The notes under the pieces are model-generated. The model was not told the origin of the DNA. It ran no database searches and saw only the letters and a list, made by a program, of their open reading frames with translations. DNA of 11,045 bases from NCBI GenBank assembly GCA_030831375.1, contig JAURLF010000043.1:1-11045 (forward strand), in the 5' to 3' direction. Origin of the DNA: Gaiellales bacterium. GTDB lineage: Bacteria; Actinomycetota; Thermoleophilia; Gaiellales; F1-60-MAGs149. The position numbers were made by a program, and so were the translations under genes. This document shows, piece after piece, positions 5,541 through 11,045 of this stretch; position 1 is the first letter of the stretch; every line of letters starts with the position of its first letter.

Positions 5541-6820
5541 GTGGGGCCGATCACCGCCGGGGCCCCGTAGTGCAGCAGGGGCTGCGGCACCGCGACGGAG
5601 CCGTCCTCGCGCTGGTGCTGCTCGAGCACGGCGATCACGGTGCGGGAGCTCGTGACGGCGGTGCCGTTGAGCGTGTGCACGGGCTGGGGCCCGCCCGACT
5701 CCGGGCGGTAGCGGGCCTCGAGGCGGCGCGCCTGGTAGTCGGTGCAGTTCGAGCAGGAGGTGAGTTCGCGGTAGCGGCCCTGCCCCGGCAGCCATGCCTC
5801 GATGTCGTACTTGCGGGCCGCCGACGCGCCGAGATCTCCGGCGGCGATGTCGACGACGCGGTAGGCGAGGCCGAGGGCCTGCGCGATCGTCTCCTCGAGG
5901 GCGAGCAGGCGCTCGTGCTCGTCCCAGGAGTCCTCGGGGCGCGTGAACGAGAACATCTCGACCTTCTCGAACTGGTGCAGCCGGAAGATCCCGCGCGTGT
6001 CCCTCCCGGCGGCGCCCGCCTCGCGGCGGAAGCACGACGAGAGCCCTGCGTAACGCAGTGGCAGGTCCTGCTCCGCGAGGATCTCGCCGGCGTGCAGCGC
6101 GGCCAGCGGCACCTCGCTCGTGCCGACCAGATAGAGGTCGTCGTCGGCGAGCTGGTAGACGCTCTGGCGATCCGTCGGGAAGAACCCCGTCTGGAACATC
6201 GCCTCCTCGCGCACCATCACGGGCGGCGCGACGGGGGTGAAGCCGGCCTCCTCGAGGGTGGCGAGCGCCATCCGCGAGATCGCCCACCAGAGCCGCGCGA
6301 CGTCGCCGGTCAGGTAGCCGAAGCGCGACCCCGAGGTGCGGGCACCGCGCTCCATGTCGATGCCCGCGCCGGCGAGCTCGAGGTGGTCCCTCGGCTCGAA
6401 GGCGAACGCGGGCGGCTCGCCGACGCGGCGCAGCTCGCGCGCGTCCTCCTCGGTCGCGCCGAGCGGGATGTCGGGGTGGGGGAGGTTCGGCACGACGAGC
6501 AGCGCATCCTGGAGGCGCTCGTCGAGGTCCTTCAGCGACGCCTCGAGGCCGTCGAGGCGGTCCTTCGCGTCGCGCATCGCGGCCGAGGCCGCGTCGGCCT
6601 CCGCGGCCTTCGCCGGGTCGTCCTTCGCGGCGCGCTTGAGCGCGCCGATCGCCTCCGACGCCCGGTTGCGCTCGGCGCGCAGCTCGTCGACCTGCGCCTG
6701 CAGGGCGCGGCGCTCGCGGTCGAGCTCGATCACGGGGTCGAGCAGCGCCTCGTCGCCGCGGCGGGCGAGCGCCGCGCGCACCTGGTCGGGCTCGGAACGG
6801 ACGAGGCGGAGGTCGATCAT
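5531..6820 (-). CDS. serS: Seryl-tRNA synthetase
   Basis: This 429-residue class II aminoacyl-tRNA synthetase charges tRNA-Ser (and tRNA-Sec) with serine in the cytoplasm. The N-terminal coiled-coil arm that grips the tRNA long variable arm spans about residues 30-105. The catalytic core follows, with the serine-binding TSE at 234-236, motif 2 FRREAGAAGRDTRGIFRLHQ (264-283, R265 and E267) and motif 3 around LNGTAVTSSRT (384-394) with its conserved Arg at 393. CSNCTDYQARR at 356-366 is also typical of SerRS. Length and ends match bacterial SerRS. The ATG is preceded by TACGTT 7 nt upstream and no Shine-Dalgarno, so it may be read from a leaderless mRNA. It lies 28 nt downstream of the HAD gene on the same strand. 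Confidence 0.97.
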   Translation of the reverse strand: MIDLRLVRSEPDQVRAALARRGDEALLDPVIELDRERRALQAQVDELRAERNRASEAIGALKRAAKDDPAKAAEADAASAAMRDAKDRLDGLEASLKDLDERLQDALLVVPNLPHPDIPLGATEEDARELRRVGEPPAFAFEPRDHLELAGAGIDMERGARTSGSRFGYLTGDVARLWWAISRMALATLEEAGFTPVAPPVMVREEAMFQTGFFPTDRQSVYQLADDDLYLVGTSEVPLAALHAGEILAEQDLPLRYAGLSSCFRREAGAAGRDTRGIFRLHQFEKVEMFSFTRPEDSWDEHERLLALEETIAQALGLAYRVVDIAAGDLGASAARKYDIEAWLPGQGRYRELTSCSNCTDYQARRLEARYRPESGGPQPVHTLNGTAVTSSRTVIAVLEQHQREDGSVAVPQPLLHYGAPAVIGPTAP

Positions 6821-6841
6821 GCCCGGAAACGTACTCCGGGC
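6821..6841 (-). promoter_or_regulatory. serS promoter element within a 7-bp inverted repeat
   Basis: The 28-nt gap between the HAD gene and serS contains a perfect inverted repeat, GCCCGGA (6821-6827) and TCCGGGC (6835-6841), separated by 7 nt. The minus-strand TANNNT element TACGTT (complement of 6828-6833) sits exactly between the arms, 7 nt before the serS ATG. The arms could be an operator covering the -10, or a hairpin ending HAD transcription. Confidence 0.4.
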
Positions 6842-6848
6842 CGGGCCG

Positions 6849-7682
6849 TCACGCGCCGCGCCGGGCGTCCGCGATCGCCTGCAGGACGCGCGGCACGCCG
6901 TCCTCGTGGATCGACGGCGCGACCCAGTCGGCGCGCGCCTCGAGCTCGGGGTGGCCGCCGCCGACGGCGATGCCGAAGCCGGCCCAGTCGATCAGCTCGA
7001 GGTCGTTCTCGCCGTCGCCGATCGTGACGCAGCGCGACCGGTCGAGCCCGAGCAGGTTGGCCACGACCTCGCAGCCTGCGCCCTTGTGCACTCCGGGCGC
7101 CGCCACCTCGAGGTAGAAGGGCAGCGACTTGGCGATGAAGGCGCGGTCGCCGAAGCGCGGCACGAGCTCGTCGCGCAGCGCATCCATGCGCGCCGGATCC
7201 CCCGACACCACGAGCTTGGTGACGGGCCGGTCGAGCCAGGCGACGAGGTCGCCGACCGCGTTGACGGGAACGCGCGCGCTGGTCGCGTAGCGGCGCGCCT
7301 GCTCGTTGTCGTCGGCGACGTAGAAGGCGTCGCCCGTCATCACGTTCACGTGCTCGCCCGACGCCACGATCGCCTCGAGGATCGGCCGCGCCTGGTCGGG
7401 GTCGAGCTGCTCGTGGTGCAGCACCTCCCCCGTCGAGCGGCGCCCGACCAGCGCCCCCTGGAAGCAGATCACCGGGTCGGCGGCGTCGAGCCGGTCGGCG
7501 AAGCGGCACGCGGATTGGAACATCCGGCCCGTGGCCACGACCACGGGCACGCCCGTCTCCTGTAGCGCGCCCACGGCGGCCTGCGCCGTGGGCAGGAGCT
7601 CGGCCTCGTGGACGACGGTGCCGTCGAGGTCGACGAAGACCGCGTCGATCCCGAGCGGGTCGAGCCCGTCGGGCAGCGGCAC
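6849..7682 (-). CDS. Cof-type HAD-superfamily phosphatase
   Basis: This 277-residue cytoplasmic hydrolase belongs to HAD subfamily IIB (Cof/YidA-like), which dephosphorylates small phosphorylated metabolites such as sugar phosphates or cofactor intermediates. All four HAD motifs are present: motif I DLDGT (18-22, nucleophile D18 and acid D20), motif II in VVVATGR (T51), motif III Lys in VHKGAG (K200), and motif IV GDGENDLELI (222-231, with metal-binding D223 and D227). The cap domain lies between motifs II and III (about 85-190). The GTG start shares its first base with the cytochrome c stop (TAGTG), indicating translational coupling. The true substrate cannot be read from sequence. The association with an electron-transfer lipoprotein is unexplained. 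Confidence 0.9.
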   Translation of the reverse strand: MPLPDGLDPLGIDAVFVDLDGTVVHEAELLPTAQAAVGALQETGVPVVVATGRMFQSACRFADRLDAADPVICFQGALVGRRSTGEVLHHEQLDPDQARPILEAIVASGEHVNVMTGDAFYVADDNEQARRYATSARVPVNAVGDLVAWLDRPVTKLVVSGDPARMDALRDELVPRFGDRAFIAKSLPFYLEVAAPGVHKGAGCEVVANLLGLDRSRCVTIGDGENDLELIDWAGFGIAVGGGHPELEARADWVAPSIHEDGVPRVLQAIADARRGA

Positions 7683-8155
7683 TACTGGCCGGCGTTCTCG
7701 GACACGTAGGCCGAGACGTTCTGGATGTCGGCCTCGGACAGCTGGCCCGTGAAGGACGGCATCGCGCCCTTGCCGTTCGTGACGATCGCGAGGACCTGGT
7801 CGTACGACGGCTTCAGATCGTCGAGGTTGGGCCCGACGGCGCCGGCCGCACCGGCCGCGGCCAGCGTGTGGCAGCCGCCGCAGCCGGCGGACGCGAACAC
7901 CGACGCGCCCGCGGCCGCGTCGCCCGCAGCCGCAGCGGCCTCGGTCTCCGCGCCGCCCTCGGCCTCGGCGGTGGTCGCGGCCTCGTCGCCGCCCTCAGCC
8001 GCGCCCTCGTCGACCGGGGTGCCGACGGTGCCGGTGCCGATCGTGATCTCGCCGCCGATGGTGCCCGAGGCCTCGGTGTCGCCGCCACCGCAGGCGGTGA
8101 GGATGCCCAGCGAGAGGGCGCCGAGGGCGATCAGGACGAGGAGGGGGGTCTTCAT
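7682..8155 (-). CDS. Cytochrome c lipoprotein, monoheme
   Basis: This 157-residue exported electron carrier has an N-terminal lipoprotein signal MKTPLLVLIALGALSLG with lipobox LTAC, so C22 should be lipidated and anchor it outside the membrane. Residues 23-88 form a low-complexity Gly/Ala/Glu/Thr linker. A small class I cytochrome c domain follows at about 83-157. Its heme site is CGGCH (92-96), and the likely sixth ligand is M132 in GKGAMPSF. The C-terminal helix LSEADIQNVSAYVSENAG is typical of the family. GGAAGG lies 11 nt before the ATG, and the longer open frame upstream lacks any signal sequence, so this ATG is preferred. It probably passes electrons to or from a respiratory complex. 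Divergent from it is a siroheme decarboxylase-like gene, a possible heme-supply link. Confidence 0.92.
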   Translation of the reverse strand: MKTPLLVLIALGALSLGILTACGGGDTEASGTIGGEITIGTGTVGTPVDEGAAEGGDEAATTAEAEGGAETEAAAAAGDAAAGASVFASAGCGGCHTLAAAGAAGAVGPNLDDLKPSYDQVLAIVTNGKGAMPSFTGQLSEADIQNVSAYVSENAGQ

Positions 8156-8241
8156 GGCGATGCTGGCCTTCCGATCGGGGGACCGAGTCCCTGCGCTATC
8201 TGCCGGCAGGCTACCACGGACGGGTGCAGGCGGCACGGGGT
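8156..8241 (-). promoter_or_regulatory. Leader and possible promoter of the cytochrome c gene
   Basis: Read on the minus strand, TAGCCT (complement of 8208-8213) is a candidate TANNNT -10, giving a leader of roughly 45 nt. Two perfect symmetric elements lie here: CTGCCGGCAG (8200-8209), and a 5-bp hairpin, GGGAC and GTCCC with a 3-nt loop (8179-8191), in the leader. Whether either is an operator or a regulatory hairpin is unknown. Confidence 0.3.
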
Positions 8242-8270
8242 TTGACACCCGGACCGAGGGCGCCGACGCT
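8242..8270 (+). promoter_or_regulatory. Promoter of the siroheme decarboxylase-like gene
   Basis: A consensus TTGACA (8242-8247) is followed after exactly 17 nt by GACGCT (8265-8270), which ends 6 nt before the ATG at 8277. The arrangement predicts transcription starting at or next to the start codon, which fits the lack of a Shine-Dalgarno. The -10 is one base off TANNNT at its most conserved position. Confidence 0.5.
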
Positions 8271-8276
8271 ACAGGC

Positions 8277-9302
8277 ATGGATGACGTCGACCGCCGCCTC
8301 CTCGACCGCCTGCAGAACGAGCTGCCGCTCGTCGCGCGCCCGTGGGCGGCCCTCGCCGACGAGCTCGGCATGCCCGAGGACGAGCTCCTCGAACGGCTCT
8401 CCGGCCTGCGCGGCGAGGGCGTCGTACGCCAGATCTCCGCGATCTTCGACACGCGCCGGCTCGGCTACCGCTCCAGCCTCGTCGCGGCCCGCTCCAAGCC
8501 CGGCCAGCAGCAGTTCTCCGCCGACGTCTTCTCCGCGCACCCCGGCGTGACGCACAACTACGAGCGCGAGCACGCCTTCGACCTCTGGTTCACGATCGCG
8601 GTGCCGCCCGACACCCAGATCGGCCTGGAGGGCACGATCGAGCTGCTCGGCCGGATGGCCGACGTCGAGTCGATCCGCCCACTGCCCGCGCTCCGCTTCT
8701 TCAAGATCGGCGTCGACCTCGACATGGTCGGCGGCCGCGACCCGGCCGCCAAGAAGGCGCGCCGCGCGCCCACGCTCGAGGCGCCGTCGCGGCCCGCAAC
8801 CGACCGCGAGATCGCCGCCGTGCGCGCGCTCCAGCAGGACCTGCCCGCGATCCCCGAGCCGCTCGCGCCGCTCGCCGAGGCGCAGGGCTTCACGGTCGAC
8901 GAGCTGCTCGCGCTCGGCGGCGAGATGCTCGAGGACGGCCGCATGCGCCGCTTCGCCGCCGTGCTCAACCACCGCAAGGCCGGCTTCCTGCAGAACGGCA
9001 TGGGCGTGTGGATCGTCGGCGAGGACCGCGTCGAGGAGGCCGGCCGGATCATGGCCGCCTACCGCGGCGTCTCCCACTGCTACGAGCGGCCCGTCTACCC
9101 GGACTGGCCGTACCGGCTCTTCTCGATGACGCACGGACGCGACAAGGAGGAGTGCGAGGCCGTCCTCGCCGCCCTCTCCGCCGAGACCGGGCTCGACGAG
9201 TACGCGGTGCTCTACTCCGTCAAGGAGTTCAAGAAGACGCGCCTGCGCTACTTCGACGAGGAGGCGACCGCCTGGGAGGCGGCGCACCTCGCGCTCGCCT
9301 GA
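8277..9302 (+). CDS. Fused double-domain siroheme decarboxylase-like protein (AhbA-AhbB / NirDL type)
   Basis: This 341-residue protein consists of two Lrp/AsnC-like units in tandem. Each has an N-terminal helix-turn-helix (about 3-58 and 175-230) followed by a ferredoxin-like alpha-beta domain. Enzymes of this type remove two acetate carboxyls from siroheme to give 12,18-didecarboxysiroheme, an intermediate of alternative heme (Ahb) or heme d1 (Nir) synthesis. The second half has the AhbB-like NHRKAGFLQNGMGVW (231-245), VSHCYERP (265-272) and PDWPYRLFSMTHG (275-287). The first half carries the parallel FDTRRLGYRSS (57-67), VTHNYERE (91-98) and FDLWFTIAVPP (101-111). H93 and H267 occupy equivalent places, whereas the KAGF-type His (H232) has no partner in the first half. 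AhbA and AhbB are usually separate chains; fused NirDL forms are known. A plain AsnC-family regulator is less likely given these motifs. Confidence 0.82.
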   Translation: MDDVDRRLLDRLQNELPLVARPWAALADELGMPEDELLERLSGLRGEGVVRQISAIFDTRRLGYRSSLVAARSKPGQQQFSADVFSAHPGVTHNYEREHAFDLWFTIAVPPDTQIGLEGTIELLGRMADVESIRPLPALRFFKIGVDLDMVGGRDPAAKKARRAPTLEAPSRPATDREIAAVRALQQDLPAIPEPLAPLAEAQGFTVDELLALGGEMLEDGRMRRFAAVLNHRKAGFLQNGMGVWIVGEDRVEEAGRIMAAYRGVSHCYERPVYPDWPYRLFSMTHGRDKEECEAVLAALSAETGLDEYAVLYSVKEFKKTRLRYFDEEATAWEAAHLALA

Positions 9303-9311
9303 GCCGGGCGC

Positions 9312-9854
9312 CTAGAGCCGCGTCTCGTCGACGGTCCAGATCTCGGGCAGCTCGCGGAGGCGCTCGCCCGCGTCGAGGCCGTACCCGACCACGAAGTCGT
9401 CGGGGATCTCGAACCCGACGAAGCGCAGCGGCACGTCGTTGTCGTGGCGGCCCGGCTTCGAGAGCAGCGAGCACACCTCGAGCGAGGCGGGGCGGCGTGT
9501 CTCGAGGTTGCGCAGGAGGTACGACAGGGTCAGGCCCGAGTCGACGATGTCCTCGACGACGAGGACGTCCCTGCCCTCGATCGGCTCGTCGAGGTCCTTG
9601 AGGATCCGCACGACGCCCGACGAGCGCGTGCCCATCCCGTACGACGAGATCACCATGAAGTCCATCGTGCAGGGCACCTCGATCGCGCGCACGAGGTCGG
9701 CGAGGAAGACGAAGCCGCCCTTGAGGACGCACGTGATGGCGAGCTCGCGGCCCGCGTAGGCCTCCGTGATCTCGCGGCCCAGCGCCTCGACGCGGGCTGC
9801 GATCTCGTCGCGGCCGATCAGCACCTCGCGGAGCGCGGGATGGCGCGCGCTCAT
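9312..9854 (-). CDS. hpt: Hypoxanthine (guanine) phosphoribosyltransferase
   Basis: This 180-residue purine salvage enzyme joins hypoxanthine or guanine to PRPP to form IMP or GMP in the cytoplasm. The PRPP-binding motif VLVVEDIVDSGLTLSYL (97-113, acids E101 and D102) is intact. LKGG (44-47), the SSYG flexible loop (70-73) and FVVGYGLD (154-161) complete the family signature. Length matches bacterial Hpt. The ATG overlaps the tilS stop as ATGA (9851-9854), so the two are coupled. The pair tilS-hpt is a common actinobacterial arrangement. Only 9 nt separate its stop from the convergent siroheme decarboxylase-like gene. Confidence 0.96.
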   Translation of the reverse strand: MSARHPALREVLIGRDEIAARVEALGREITEAYAGRELAITCVLKGGFVFLADLVRAIEVPCTMDFMVISSYGMGTRSSGVVRILKDLDEPIEGRDVLVVEDIVDSGLTLSYLLRNLETRRPASLEVCSLLSKPGRHDNDVPLRFVGFEIPDDFVVGYGLDAGERLRELPEIWTVDETRL

Positions 9855-10777
9855 GCGGCGCCCTCGCGCCGGCCCGCGCCGGGCGGGGAGAAGCGGATGC
9901 GGTCGGAGTCGACGTCGGCCATGGCTGCGCCCGGCAGCGTACGGCGCCGGGGGGACGTGCGCAGCGCCTCGACGTCGTCGTGGCCGAGCGTCACGCCCGC
10001 GCGCGCGGCGGCGCGGCGCAGCGCGAGGCGGCCGAGGGCGGACGGCGCGGCGACGAGCGGCGCGACGGGCACCGACCCGTCCGGGTCGATCAGGCCGTCG
10101 GCGAGGTCGTCGAGGAGCGCGCGCTCGTCGTCGGCGAGGAGCGCGGCGCGCGCGAGGTTGCGTTCGGCGCCCGGGTGGGCGAGCGCGAGCGCCGGCAGGA
10201 CGTCGAGGCGGATGCGGTTGCGGGCCGGGCCGGGCTCGGCGTTGCTCGGGTCGTCGCGCCACGCGATCTGGCGCCGCACGAGCTCGTGGCGCACCTCGTC
10301 GCGCGCGCAGTCGATCAGCGGCCTGAGCCAGCGCCCGTCGCGCGGCGGCAGCGCGGCGAGGCCGCGCGGCGATCCCGACGCCGCGAGCCGGTAGAGCACC
10401 GTCTCCGCCCGGTCCGACAGGGTGTGGCCCGTGGCGATCGGGTCCGTGCCGGCCTCCGCGAGCGCCGCGGCGCGGCGCCGGTCCCTCAGCCGCGCCTCGA
10501 GGTTGCCGCCGGGCGCGACCGCGCCGTCGTGCACCGCGAGCGGCACCCCGAGCCGGTCGGCGAGGAGGCGGCAGGCCTCCGCGTCGGCCGCGGACTCCGG
10601 GCCGCGCAGGCCGTGCGCGACGTGGACGGCGCGGACCGCGCATTCGCGCTCGGCGAGGGCGACGAGGAGCAGCGTCGAGTCGGCACCGCCGGAGACCATC
10701 GCGCAGACGGGCGCGCCCGCGCCGAGGCCGAGCGCGTCGAGGCGCGCGGCGATCCGGTCCGCGACGTCAGCCGCCAC
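9851..10777 (-). CDS. tilS: tRNA(Ile)-lysidine synthetase
   Basis: This 308-residue enzyme modifies the wobble C of the tRNA-Ile CAU anticodon to lysidine using ATP and lysine, so AUA codons are read as Ile. The ATP-binding PP-loop motif SGGADS is at 29-34, followed by VHVAHGLRG (51-59), ATGHTLSDRAETVLYRL (115-131), RPLI (152-155), and WRDDPSN with ARNRIR (173-190), all typical of the TilS catalytic domain. The protein is near the short-form size, with an abbreviated C-terminal region (about 220-308) and not the full tRNA-binding domains of E. coli TilS. The GTG start overlaps the preceding gene by 11 nt. In such a GC-rich genome AUA codons are rare, yet the enzyme is kept, as is usual. Confidence 0.94.
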   Translation of the reverse strand: MAADVADRIAARLDALGLGAGAPVCAMVSGGADSTLLLVALAERECAVRAVHVAHGLRGPESAADAEACRLLADRLGVPLAVHDGAVAPGGNLEARLRDRRRAAALAEAGTDPIATGHTLSDRAETVLYRLAASGSPRGLAALPPRDGRWLRPLIDCARDEVRHELVRRQIAWRDDPSNAEPGPARNRIRLDVLPALALAHPGAERNLARAALLADDERALLDDLADGLIDPDGSVPVAPLVAAPSALGRLALRRAAARAGVTLGHDDVEALRTSPRRRTLPGAAMADVDSDRIRFSPPGAGRREGAA

Positions 10778-11045
10778 GCGCCGCCAGCCGCCCTGCGTAC
10801 GTGGTGCCGACCTCGATGTACTTCGCGTGCAGCGCCTCGCGGCGGTCCTCGTCGCCGTCGGCCTCGGCCTCGGCCATGCCGCGCTTGAGGTCGCGCAGGC
10901 GCTCCTCGAAGCGCAGGATCACCGCCTCCTCGCCGGACAGCTCGCCCTGGCGCCCCGCCAGCGCGAGCAGGCGCGGCCGCCACAGGGGTGCGAGCCGGTC
11001 GAGCTCAGGGTGGCCGGGCACGGCGGCGTCGAGCGCGTCGAGGGC
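10767..11045 (-). CDS. 3' end of an unrecognised gene upstream of tilS (cut by window edge)
   Basis: The last 92 codons of a minus-strand gene are visible, and the frame is still open at the right edge. The region contains a basic/acidic helical stretch, EEAVILRFEERLRDLKRGM followed by EAEADGDEDRREALHAKYIE, which could be coiled coil, and ends in AGRLAARGG. A GTG at 11019-11021 could start a short 84-residue protein but has no ribosome binding site, and coding character continues beyond it, so a larger protein extending to the right is more likely. I do not recognise the family. In some actinobacteria a zinc-metalloprotease-like gene sits upstream of tilS, but no HExxH or other signature is visible here. 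It overlaps tilS by 11 nt. Confidence 0.6.
   Translation of the reverse strand, partial: ALDALDAAVPGHPELDRLAPLWRPRLLALAGRQGELSGEEAVILRFEERLRDLKRGMAEAEADGDEDRREALHAKYIEVGTTYAGRLAARGG

Noticed and set aside
5570..7027. Long plus-strand open frame opposite serS
   Set aside because: The minus strand encodes an unmistakable seryl-tRNA synthetase; the opposite frame is a compositional shadow.
7890..8090. Ala/Glu/Gly-rich repetitive stretch as a possible DNA repeat or recombination site
   Set aside because: It is in frame within the cytochrome c lipoprotein and explained as a flexible linker; no exact direct repeats of notable length are seen.
8211..9287. Minus-strand open frame opposite the siroheme decarboxylase-like gene
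   Set aside because: No motif or start signal; the plus strand has conserved tandem domains and a promoter.

Overview
The window is very GC-rich DNA that is almost completely coding. Codons mostly end in G or C, several genes start with GTG, and neighbouring genes overlap by a few bases. This points to a high-GC actinomycete. A lineage such as Thermoleophilia/Solirubrobacterales is plausible from the short leaderless-type promoters, the Arg-rich secreted repeat protein and the gene mix, but this is an impression and not a proof. No tRNA, rRNA, CRISPR array, transposase or phage gene was found.

Layout. Positions 1-361 hold no convincing gene, only some inverted repeats. Positions 362-1033 (minus) encode an IclR-type regulator with a shortened effector domain. 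Divergent from it, on the plus strand, is a tightly overlapping set: small cupin (1107-1457), Rieske non-heme iron oxygenase (1457-2461), second small cupin (2458-2874) and EamA/DMT transporter (2862-3881). This looks like an IclR-controlled catabolic or modification operon with no recognised substrate and no electron-transfer partner in view. A secreted repeat protein (3857-5491), probably a beta-propeller, overlaps the transporter end but has its own promoter-like element.

The minus-strand block 5531-8155 reads cytochrome c lipoprotein, then Cof-type HAD phosphatase (1-nt overlap), then seryl-tRNA synthetase serS, which appears to have its own promoter. Divergent from the cytochrome, on the plus strand, is a single-chain double-domain siroheme decarboxylase-like protein (AhbA-AhbB/NirDL type, 8277-9302).

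The minus-strand block 9312-11045 is a housekeeping operon: the 3' end of an unrecognised gene cut by the window edge, tilS (tRNA-Ile lysidine synthetase) and hpt (hypoxanthine phosphoribosyltransferase), with overlapping reading frames.

The two most noteworthy items are the cupin-Rieske-cupin-transporter operon with its IclR regulator, and the lone fused siroheme decarboxylase beside a c-type cytochrome, which raises the question of how this organism makes or remodels heme. A recurring TANNNT-like element 6-7 nt before ATG suggests that several transcripts here are leaderless.
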